Origin: JAAGZL01 sp050291365 | GTDB taxonomy: Bacteria > Pseudomonadota > Gammaproteobacteria > Chromatiales > Chromatiaceae | Assembly (NCBI GenBank): GCA_050291365.1 | Contig: JBNKJS010000010.1 | Coordinates: 1-10,862 of the forward strand | Direction of reading: 5' to 3' | DNA: 10,862 nt | Shown here: positions 4,969-10,862 of the stretch, in pieces | Numbering within the stretch: the stretch's first letter is position 1 | Layout: every line of letters starts with the position of its first letter | Position numbers and translations under genes: made by a program | Notes under the pieces: model-generated | Seen by the model: only the letters and a program-made list of their open reading frames with translations | The model's database searches: none | What the model was told of the DNA's origin: nothing

Positions 4969-7906
4969 TCTAGAGGTTCTGTTTGGAGCCAGTATCTGTT
5001 ATCTGCTGCTGCTGTTCTTCATAGCCTACGCAACAGACAGCGGCATAATCCCTGAACGCCTGGTAAAACACCCCTTGGTGTACATTCTCTCACTTGGAGT
5101 CTATGCCACCTCGTGGAGTTACTACGGCAGCGTCGGATTTGCCGAACGACAGGGCTTTCTGTTCCTGACAATCTACATGGGGGTCACCATAGCGTTCCTG
5201 CTTAGCCCCTTGCTGTTACGACCGATTCTGCGACTAACCAGGGAGTACCAGTTGACCTCCCTGGCTGATCTGTTTGCCTTCCGCTACCGCAGCCAGAGTG
5301 CAGGTGTAATCGTAACCCTGTTTATGCTGCTGGGCTCCCTCCCTTATATAGCATTGCAGTTTCGTGCAGTTATTGAGTCGTTGCAGATACTAACACATGA
5401 GAAAACCCCTGAACCCCTGGCACTCTGGTTCTGTATTATCCTGATCATGTTCTCCGTACTGTTCGGAGCACGTCATATCTCGCCGCGTGAAAAACATCTT
5501 GGACTGGTTGCGGCCATAGCCTTTGAATCCCTTGTTAAGCTAGTCGCCCTGCTTATCGTTGGCCTGTTTGCCGTTTACGGCACCTTCTCTGGCTTCTCGG
5601 GACTTAACGAGTGGCTGCAACAACATCCAGAGGCCATCCAGGCTCTGTATCGTCCAGTACATGAGGGGCCGTGGCTAACTTTACTGTTTCTAGCCTTCGC
5701 CGCGGCCTTTCTGCTGCCACGACAGTTTCATATGGCCTTTTCTGAAAACACCTCAACCCGCGCATTGAGCGTGGCAGCCTGGGGTTTTCCACTGTTTCTG
5801 CTGCTGCTCAATCTGGCCATTCCGCCGATTCTATGGGCTGGACAACACCTCAACCTGGGAATCGACCCTGACTATTATACTCTGGGCATAGTTATCGCCA
5901 AGGGACCAACCTGGCTTCCAATCATCACCTTCATCGGGGGGGTATCTGCCGCCAGCGCCATGGTGATTGTTACCACGCTCGCCCTCTCCTCCATGTGCCT
6001 AAATCACCTGGTTATACCTGCCAGCTACCCCAACCCAAAAGTAAACATATATATCTGGCTGCTATGGAGCCGACGCCTCCTAATCGGGGTGATCATTATG
6101 GCTGGATTTATCTTTTACCAGATTCTTGAACACAACCAAGGCTTGGTGCAACTGGGACTGATCTCTTTCGTAGCAGTCGCACAGTTTCTGCCCGGTATCA
6201 TCGGCGCCTTATTCTGGCGACGCGCCAGCCGCACAGGTTTTATCCTAGGCCTGCTGGGAGGGATCGCTCTATGGACCCTCACCCTACTGGTACCACTACT
6301 GGTGGACACAGGGTTCGTCAACAGCGCTATTGACCTACAGGCACTGCAAGAGAGTTCTGGCCTTGGCCACTGGGAGTTCGCTACCTTCTGGTCACTAACC
6401 ATCAATGCCCTCCTCTTTATCTTTGGTTCTCTTGCTGCCGGACAGTCCGAAGAGGAGACGGTCGTCGCTTATGCCTGTCACAGCGACACCGTAGCGCCTG
6501 CGGCCGGTGTACTGACAGCTCGCTCCCCTGACCAGTTCATCGAGGGTCTGGCCAGTATTCTGGGTAGAAGCACCGCCGAAAAAGAGGTGCAACAGGCCTT
6601 GGATGATATGGGTTTCACCACCAATGAGTCTCGGCCAACCGAACTGCGGCAGTTAAGGGAGCGCATCGAACGCAATCTATCTGGACTGATGGGACCACAA
6701 ATGGCCCATGTCATCATCTCTCAGCAACTGGAGATGGATGGCCTTGCGGAGACTGCACTGGCTGATTCCGTACGCTATATGGAAAAACGTCTGGAAGAGT
6801 CACGCATCCAACTGCGGGGACTGGCCGCTAACCTGGATAATCTACGACGTTTTCATCGCCAGATCCTGCTCGACCTTCCGCTCGGCGCCTGCGCCATCGA
6901 CTCTGAACAGACCATCGTTATCTGGAATCAGGCCATGGAACAGGCCAGCAACATACCCAGCGCTGATGCGGTAGGTTGCGTTCTCGGCGATCTACCCAAA
7001 CCCTGGGGAGAACTGCTGCGTGGTTTCGCCCTGGCACAGGATGAACACATCCACAATATGGAGCTGCAAGTGGAGGGACGGCCTCGCTGGTTTAACCTAC
7101 ACAAGGCGAAAGTGTTAGATACCAGCCCAGTCAGCACTGACCACAACAGCCGTACCAGCCTAGTCATCCTACTCGAAGACTTCACCAACCTATCGAACCT
7201 TGAAGCTGGACTGGCCCACAGCGACCGTCTGGCTTCGGTGGGACGCCTGGCCGCTGGTGTCGCCCATGAAATCGGCAACCCGGTGACCGGAATCGCCTCC
7301 CTTGCGCAGAACATGCGGGACGAAGATGACCCAGAGATAATAAGCGAAAGCATCGGCGAAATACTCAATCAGACTCAACGCATCTCCACTATCGTTCGCT
7401 CACTGATAACGTTCAGTAGAGGTGGAAACATGAGAAAAATGCTACAGCTTTTTCCGCTGCATGAGGTAATGGAAGATGCCATTCGGCTGGTTGAACTCAC
7501 ACCGTACGGTCACAAGATTGAGTTTCTGTGCAACTGCCCAGATCACTTACAAATACATGGGGACCGCCAAGGCCTCACTCAGGTATTGGTCAACCTCATG
7601 ACAAACGCCAGCGACGCCTCAGCCACAGGTGACCTGGTTGAACTGATCGCTATGGAACACGGGGATAAGGTGCGCATCGAAATCATGGACCGAGGCAGCG
7701 GCATACCTGAGGACATGCAGGAGTTTCTGTTCGAACCCTTCCACACCACCAAGGCACCTGGTGAGGGCACGGGTCTGGGGCTGGCAATGGCCTACAAGAT
7801 CATCCAGGATCATCAGGGCGATATTAGAATCGATTCCACGCCAGGGGTTGGCACCTGCGTGATTATCGATCTGCCGATCAATTGTGATAACAGGCCTGAA
7901 CTATGA
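4958..7906 (+). CDS. CbrA-like sensor kinase with sodium:solute symporter input domain
   Basis: The 982-aa protein starts with a symporter (SSS/SLC5-type) domain of about 12-13 helices to residue ~495. A STAC-like linker (about 505-590), a short coiled coil (about 608-640), a PAS-like segment (about 640-745) and a complete histidine kinase core follow. The phosphoacceptor is H770 in AHEIGNPVTGI; the N-box has N883 (NLMTNASDA); G1 is D911-x-G-x-G; G2 is GEGTGLGLAM at 935-944. Length, domain order and the NtrC-type partner match CbrA of Pseudomonas (about 983 aa) better than CrbS, whose partner is a LuxR-type regulator. Such sensors respond to carbon/nitrogen supply or to solutes sensed or moved by the transporter domain. 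ATG 4958 is preferred over an in-frame TTG at 4925 because it overlaps the upstream stop by 11 nt and begins with the usual short extracytoplasmic lead before helix 1. It overlaps the regulator gene by ATGA. Confidence 0.92.
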   Translation: MTYDLEVLFGASICYLLLLFFIAYATDSGIIPERLVKHPLVYILSLGVYATSWSYYGSVGFAERQGFLFLTIYMGVTIAFLLSPLLLRPILRLTREYQLTSLADLFAFRYRSQSAGVIVTLFMLLGSLPYIALQFRAVIESLQILTHEKTPEPLALWFCIILIMFSVLFGARHISPREKHLGLVAAIAFESLVKLVALLIVGLFAVYGTFSGFSGLNEWLQQHPEAIQALYRPVHEGPWLTLLFLAFAAAFLLPRQFHMAFSENTSTRALSVAAWGFPLFLLLLNLAIPPILWAGQHLNLGIDPDYYTLGIVIAKGPTWLPIITFIGGVSAASAMVIVTTLALSSMCLNHLVIPASYPNPKVNIYIWLLWSRRLLIGVIIMAGFIFYQILEHNQGLVQLGLISFVAVAQFLPGIIGALFWRRASRTGFILGLLGGIALWTLTLLVPLLVDTGFVNSAIDLQALQESSGLGHWEFATFWSLTINALLFIFGSLAAGQSEEETVVAYACHSDTVAPAAGVLTARSPDQFIEGLASILGRSTAEKEVQQALDDMGFTTNESRPTELRQLRERIERNLSGLMGPQMAHVIISQQLEMDGLAETALADSVRYMEKRLEESRIQLRGLAANLDNLRRFHRQILLDLPLGACAIDSEQTIVIWNQAMEQASNIPSADAVGCVLGDLPKPWGELLRGFALAQDEHIHNMELQVEGRPRWFNLHKAKVLDTSPVSTDHNSRTSLVILLEDFTNLSNLEAGLAHSDRLASVGRLAAGVAHEIGNPVTGIASLAQNMRDEDDPEIISESIGEILNQTQRISTIVRSLITFSRGGNMRKMLQLFPLHEVMEDAIRLVELTPYGHKIEFLCNCPDHLQIHGDRQGLTQVLVNLMTNASDASATGDLVELIAMEHGDKVRIEIMDRGSGIPEDMQEFLFEPFHTTKAPGEGTGLGLAMAYKIIQDHQGDIRIDSTPGVGTCVIIDLPINCDNRPEL

Positions 7907-9240
7907 GCAAAATACTAATCGTTGAGGACGAGGATGTCATCCGCAAGGCCGTAACCAGACTGCTGGAAAAACATGGTTACAACATATCAGAGGCCAGCTC
8001 GGTAGAAGAGGCAGAAACCCTCTATAAACCAAATGGATTTGACCTCATTATTTCTGACGTACGCCTGCCGGGAGTATCTGGCACGGAGATAATCCAACGC
8101 GCAAAGAACACTCCTGTCCTGATCATCACCAGCTACGCTAGCGTGCGATCAGCAGTAGACGCTATGAAGCTTGGTGCAGTGGATTACATTGCAAAACCCT
8201 TTGATCATGATGAGCTACTAATGGTGGTAGAGCGCATCCTTGACCAATCCCGCCGGCAGCGACAGCATGCGATTCTCAAGTCAGACCTGGAACAGAGCTA
8301 CCCGGTAAAAGGGATGATCGGTAGTTGCGCTGCCATGAACGATATCTGCAATCGAATCAGCAAGGTCGCACCAACGGACGCTACAGTTCTAATCCTAGGC
8401 GAATCAGGTACAGGCAAGGAGTTGGTCGCCCGTGCACTACACGACCAGAGCCACCGCAGTAACGCCCCATTCGTGGTTTTTAACTGCGCCGCAGTGCCAG
8501 AGCACCAGGTAGAAACAGAACTGTTTGGTCAATCTCAGGAGGCTGCCAGCGAAGATACAGGACTACTGCACAAGGCTGCCGGCGGCACCCTGTTTCTGGA
8601 TGAGATTGGAGAATTGACGCCTGCCGCCCAGGCTCGCCTGCTGAGGTTACTGCAGGGCGGAGAGCATGAAGAGACGACACAGGAGTCTCAGGACAAGGTG
8701 GATGTTCGCATCATCGCCGCCACTCATAGGGATATCCGCGAGCTAGTGCAGATACAACGCTTTCGTAGCGACCTCTATTTCCGCCTAAGGGTGGTAGAGA
8801 TGACGCTACCACCACTGCGTGAACGGGGGGACGATATTCGTGAACTCTCTCTCTTCCTACTGGACAAATCCTGCAAACAGATAAACCGCCCAGGCATCCA
8901 GATCAGCCGCACCGCCCTTGAGGCCATTCGCCGCTACCGCTGGCCAGGAAACGTACGTGAACTAGCCAATGCCATTGAACGGGCAGTAATCCTTTGTGAA
9001 GATAACATGATCACCCCAGAGCTGCTGTCGATAGACCACCCGTCAGGCACGACCAAAGGAAAGAGTGAAAACGGATCCGACAAGCTATCACTGGAAGAGT
9101 ATTTCCGTCAGTTTGTACTGGAACATCAAGGGCAGATGACAGAAACCGAAATGGCAAAGAAACTGGGGATCAGCCGCAAGGCCCTATGGGAGAGAAGACA
9201 AAGGTTCGGCATACCCAGGCCAACAAAGCACAAAACCTGA
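7903..9240 (+). CDS. CbrB/NtrC-type response regulator lacking the GAFTGA loop
   Basis: This 445-aa regulator has three domains. The receiver domain (1-115) has acidic residues E8/D9, phosphoacceptor D52, T76 and K98. The AAA+ domain (about 138-370) has Walker A GESGTGKE (166-173), Walker B TLFLDE (229-234), sensor I in IAATHRD (271-277), arginine-finger region FRSDLYFRL (287-295) and sensor II WPGNVREL (347-354). The C-terminal Fis-type HTH (about 395-440) contains ETEMAKKLGISRKALWERRQR. In sigma54 activators the segment after ELFG reads HxKGAFTGA and contacts sigma54. Here ELFG (206-209) is followed by QSQEAASEDTGLLHKAA, about four residues shorter and without any GAFTGA-like motif. The frame is intact, so this is not a sequencing frameshift within the visible reading. 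ATPase activity looks possible but sigma54 remodelling unlikely. The 4-nt ATGA overlap with the kinase gene marks them as a cognate pair. Confidence 0.92.
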   Translation: MSKILIVEDEDVIRKAVTRLLEKHGYNISEASSVEEAETLYKPNGFDLIISDVRLPGVSGTEIIQRAKNTPVLIITSYASVRSAVDAMKLGAVDYIAKPFDHDELLMVVERILDQSRRQRQHAILKSDLEQSYPVKGMIGSCAAMNDICNRISKVAPTDATVLILGESGTGKELVARALHDQSHRSNAPFVVFNCAAVPEHQVETELFGQSQEAASEDTGLLHKAAGGTLFLDEIGELTPAAQARLLRLLQGGEHEETTQESQDKVDVRIIAATHRDIRELVQIQRFRSDLYFRLRVVEMTLPPLRERGDDIRELSLFLLDKSCKQINRPGIQISRTALEAIRRYRWPGNVRELANAIERAVILCEDNMITPELLSIDHPSGTTKGKSENGSDKLSLEEYFRQFVLEHQGQMTETEMAKKLGISRKALWERRQRFGIPRPTKHKT

Positions 9241-9286
9241 TTTAATGAGCCGGAATAGTAACCACTACTCTGGTGTGGCATTGGCC

Positions 9287-9344
9287 GATCTGGAGGAATA
9301 AAAGCCCTAAAGCTGAGATTTTTCCCAGATCCATATATTTTTTT
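9287..9344 (+). terminator. possible terminator after the regulator gene
   Basis: GATCTGG at 9287-9293 is perfectly complementary to CCAGATC at 9325-9331, and a run of seven T (9338-9344) follows six bases later. The 31-nt loop is long for an intrinsic terminator, although a small inner AGC/GCT pairing is possible. Its position about 50 nt after the regulator stop codon fits the end of the sensor operon. Confidence 0.35.
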
Positions 9345-9345
9345 A

Positions 9346-9358
9346 AAAATAATTGATT
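9346..9358 (-). promoter_or_regulatory. IHF-like site in AT-rich tract
   Basis: The minus-strand reading of this segment matches the IHF core WATCAANNNNTTR at all but the final R position (AATCAA then TTT), inside a strongly AT-rich, bendable tract. It sits between the possible terminator and the GTAACA/TGTTAC pair. A DNA bend here would suit a regulated promoter, but chance matches in AT-rich DNA are common. Confidence 0.25.
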
Positions 9359-9377
9359 GTTTACTACGGGGAACACT

Positions 9378-9419
9378 GGTGTGTTGTTTGGTAACACACC
9401 CCCCCTTTACCCTGTTACC
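9378..9419. promoter_or_regulatory. nested inverted repeats with GTAACA/TGTTAC half-sites (candidate regulator site)
   Basis: GGTAACA (9390-9396) and TGTTACC (9413-9419) form a perfect 7-bp inverted pair with a 16-nt spacer, half-site centres 22 bp apart. Nested with it, GGTGTGTT (9378-9385) and AACACACC (9393-9400) form a perfect 8-bp hairpin with a 7-nt loop, followed by a C7 run; a further AACAC lies at 9372-9376. The pair uses the same hexamer as the palindrome in front of the sensor operon (4731-4749) and ends about 20 bp upstream of a sigma70-like -35 box, where an activator could act. The protein that binds is not known. Confidence 0.5.
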
Positions 9420-9438
9420 TAAGGGATCGTTTCCGGTG

Positions 9439-9467
9439 TTTTCAATGCTGCCGCATAACAGTATAAA
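9439..9467 (+). promoter_or_regulatory. candidate sigma70-type promoter for the symporter operon
   Basis: TTTTCA (9439-9444), a 17-nt spacer and TATAAA (9462-9467) form a reasonable -35/-10 pair. It would start transcription near 9474, leaving a leader of about 180 nt before the DUF4212 gene. The GTAACA/TGTTAC half-sites would then lie near -58 and -80. A weak overlap with sigma54-like GG (9435-9436) and GC (9447-9448) spacing exists, but the flanking bases fit poorly. Confidence 0.35.
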
Positions 9468-9480
9468 CTATTGTTTCTTA

Positions 9481-9510
9481 TTGACATTTACACCAATCAG
9501 CCCCAACAAT
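9481..9510 (+). promoter_or_regulatory. second promoter candidate, consensus -35
   Basis: A perfect TTGACA (9481-9486) is followed after 18 nt by AACAAT (9505-9510), which matches four of six positions of the -10 consensus. It could be an alternative start for the symporter operon; the -10 is weak. Confidence 0.3.
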
Positions 9511-9653
9511 TAGCATAGGTACATCGGCTGCAAACCGATAGCTGTCTGTAGATACCACATGCAGTACCGAAAAAACTACCCACTGGGGTGGAACATGGAT
9601 TAACCACCTTAGATTTCTAAAACAATTTATCCATTGCACGGGAGTGATTTGAA

Positions 9654-9908
9654 ATGAATAAAAGCGCTCAAGAGTACTGGAAGGCAAACATCCGTCTGGT
9701 AAGCATATTACTGGTGATCTGGTTTGTCGTTTCATACCTATTTGGGATCCTACTAGTGGAACCGATGAACGCCATCAAGATCGGCGGCACTGGCCTCGGT
9801 TTCTGGTTTGCCCAACAGGGCTCTATATACACCTTTTTAGTACTGATCTATGTCTATGCCAAGCGCATGAACAAACTGGATCAGGAATTCGGCGTACACG
9901 AAGATTAA
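9654..9908 (+). CDS. DUF4212 family small symporter subunit
   Basis: This encodes 84 aa with two membrane helices (about 15-36 and 55-70) and family features of DUF4212: N-terminal YWKANIRL, the turn around residues 36-52, then GFWFAQQGSIYTFLVLIYVYAKRMNKLD near the end. Members are nearly always encoded directly before a VC_2705-type sodium:solute symporter and are regarded as its small partner subunit. Here the symporter follows after 13 nt. GGGAG (9640-9644) precedes the ATG by 9 nt. Length and composition are normal for the family and the gene is complete. By context it is needed for assembly or activity of the transporter; the biochemical role is not defined. Confidence 0.93.
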   Translation: MNKSAQEYWKANIRLVSILLVIWFVVSYLFGILLVEPMNAIKIGGTGLGFWFAQQGSIYTFLVLIYVYAKRMNKLDQEFGVHED

Positions 9909-9921
9909 GGGGATCTGATTC

Positions 9922-10862
9922 ATGGAACTACAAACATTAACTTATCTTGTGGTTGGCGCCACCTTTGCTTTATACATTGGTATCGCCATCTGGTCCCGGG
10001 CATCGACCACCGGGGAGTTTTATATCGCTGGTAAAGGTATTCACCCTGTAGCGAACGGAATGGCAACTGCGGCAGACTGGATGTCTGCAGCATCATTCAT
10101 CTCTATGGCCGGCTTGATCGCCTTCACCGGATACGGTGGCTCGGTGTTTCTAATGGGCTGGACCGGTGGTTACGTGCTACTAGCCATGCTACTAGCACCT
10201 TACCTGCGTAAATTTGGCAAATTCACAGTGCCAGAGTTCATCGGTGAGCGTTTCTACTCCAGAACCGCCCGTATCGTAGCAGTGATATGTCTCATCGTAG
10301 CCTCTATCACCTACGTAATTGGCCAGATGAAGGGTATCGGTGTTGCATTCTCCCGCTTCCTGGAAGTTGATTATGCGACCGGCCTTTTCACCGGTATGGG
10401 AATAGTTTTCATCTATGCTGTATTGGGTGGAATGAAGGGTATCACCTACACCCAGATCGCCCAGTACTGCGTACTGATCTGCGCCTACACCGTGCCTGCA
10501 GTGTTCATCTCCATGCAGCTCACCGGCAACCCTATCCCACAGCTAGGCTTGATTGGTGATATGACTGATGGCAGTGGCATGTCCCTTATGGACAAGCTGG
10601 ATCTGGTAGTCACAGAGCTAGGGTTTAAAGAGTACACAACGGCTAAGATGGGTAACACCCTGAACATGTTCGTTTACACCCTGACCCTGATGATCGGTAC
10701 TGCTGGTCTACCACACGTTATCATCCGCTTCTTCACCGTGCCTAAGGTGAAAGATGCTCGTTCTTCTGCTGGTTGGGCCCTGGTCTTTATCGCCCTGCTC
10801 TACACCGTAGCTCCAGCTGTTGGCTCCATGGCTCGTCTGAACCTGATGCACACCATCCAGAC
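9922..10862 (+). CDS. sodium:solute symporter, VC_2705 type (partial, 3' end outside window)
   Basis: This is the first 313 codons of an SLC5/SSSF transporter that runs off the window end. The frame is open throughout. Helix-forming segments alternate with short loops typical of the LeuT-fold SSS family: FYIAGKGIHPVANGMATAAD and WMSAASFISMAGLIAFTGYG in helix 1-2 (residues ~33-74), KFTVPEFIGERFYSRTARIV (~98-117), QMKGIGVAFSRFLEV, then YAVLGGMKGITYTQIAQYCV. A long loop around 205-235 and GTAGLPHVIIRFFTVPKVKDAR follow. These motifs match the ActP-related group that pairs with DUF4212 proteins and is thought to import acetate or similar short-chain organic acids with sodium; the substrate here is inferred. 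AAGGGG (9907-9912) precedes the ATG by 9 nt and overlaps the DUF4212 stop, so the two are co-translated. The full family length is about 550-600 aa. Confidence 0.92.
   Translation, partial: MELQTLTYLVVGATFALYIGIAIWSRASTTGEFYIAGKGIHPVANGMATAADWMSAASFISMAGLIAFTGYGGSVFLMGWTGGYVLLAMLLAPYLRKFGKFTVPEFIGERFYSRTARIVAVICLIVASITYVIGQMKGIGVAFSRFLEVDYATGLFTGMGIVFIYAVLGGMKGITYTQIAQYCVLICAYTVPAVFISMQLTGNPIPQLGLIGDMTDGSGMSLMDKLDLVVTELGFKEYTTAKMGNTLNMFVYTLTLMIGTAGLPHVIIRFFTVPKVKDARSSAGWALVFIALLYTVAPAVGSMARLNLMHTIQ

Larger units (their letters stand above)
9241..9653. other. intergenic region before the symporter operon
   Basis: This 413-nt region follows the regulator gene, where Pseudomonas carries the crcZ RNA. 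It contains an inverted repeat plus T-run (9287-9344), an AT-rich tract with an IHF-like match (9346-9358), the GTGTGTT/AACACAC hairpin and GGTAACA/TGTTACC pair (9378-9419), two sigma70-like promoter candidates, and short hairpins in the presumed leader: ATCGG/CCGAT (9523-9539) and GGTGG/CCACC (9587-9608). Only one AANAANAA motif was found, so it does not resemble CrcZ. No sigma54 promoter with good matches at both -24 and -12 was found. Confidence 0.6.

Noticed and set aside
6928..7368. 146-codon minus-strand frame inside the sensor kinase gene
   Set aside because: It is antisense to the conserved PAS/kinase coding sequence, is rich in Arg/Ser/Pro as expected for a shadow frame, and has no domain.
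9435..9448. Sigma54 promoter with GG (9435-9436) and GC (9447-9448) at correct spacing
   Set aside because: Only the two invariant dinucleotides fit; the surrounding bases (CGGTGT and ATGC) match TGGCAC and TTGC poorly. Other TGG tracts, such as TGGCATTGG at 9276, lack a -12 GC.
9241..9653. CrcZ-like small RNA downstream of the regulator gene
   Set aside because: CrcZ carries several AANAANAA motifs behind a sigma54 promoter. Only one such motif (AAAAATAA near 9345) and no convincing sigma54 promoter are present.
9478..9735. 85-codon minus-strand frame before the DUF4212 gene
   Set aside because: It overlaps the start of a well-supported gene and its promoter region, has no ribosome-binding site that stands out and no family resemblance.

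Overview
The window looks like chromosomal DNA of a gammaproteobacterium. The evidence is a CbrA/CbrB-type two-component system (a transporter-fused histidine kinase with an NtrC-type regulator) next to a DUF4212/sodium:solute symporter operon of the VC_2705 type. The absence of a recognisable crcZ RNA after the regulator gene argues against Pseudomonas itself. Base composition appears moderate in the conserved genes and clearly AT-richer in the first ~2.3 kb. The species cannot be named from this sequence.

Left part (1-2327), accessory block. An IS30-family transposase gene is cut off after about 118 codons and runs into a cluster of four degenerate TGGGT...TGGTTATT repeats. Three small, same-strand, AT-rich genes follow: a 135-aa membrane protein of unknown function, a ~130-aa soluble protein of unknown function, and a 195-aa integral-membrane methyltransferase of the ICMT/PEMT fold. 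The intergenic DNA behind them holds a possible 30-aa membrane peptide, a short degenerate tandem repeat and a weak hairpin. The block reads as a recently shuffled region; one-sided attC-like motifs are present but do not prove integron cassettes.

Middle (2328-4423, minus strand). A two-gene operon with a 1-nt stop/start overlap encodes a four-helix membrane protein (DUF6394-like) and a 569-aa two-TM potassium channel with a pore loop and two tandem NAD-binding RCK domains. It is transcribed divergently from the next operon across a 344-nt intergenic region.

Right part (4768-10862, plus strand). A 66-aa two-TM protein (CbrX-like position and size) overlaps the sensor gene by 11 nt. The 982-aa sensor has a sodium:solute symporter domain, linker/STAC, PAS and histidine kinase, and overlaps the regulator by an ATGA. 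The 445-aa regulator has REC, AAA+ and Fis-type HTH domains. After a 413-nt intergenic region come the small DUF4212 subunit and the first 313 codons of its symporter partner. The arrangement suggests a sensor with a transporter-like input domain controlling nutrient (probably organic acid) uptake by the adjacent symporter.

Two observations stand out. First, the regulator keeps its phosphoacceptor, Walker A/B and arginine-finger residues, but the sigma54-contacting GAFTGA loop is gone and shortened, so it is unlikely to be a normal sigma54 activator. Second, the same half-site TGTTAC/GTAACA occurs as perfect inverted pairs both in front of the sensor operon (centres 11 bp apart) and in front of the symporter operon (centres 22 bp apart), i.e. 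one and two helical turns. This suggests that one factor, possibly this unusual regulator, binds both. No tRNA, rRNA or CRISPR array was seen.
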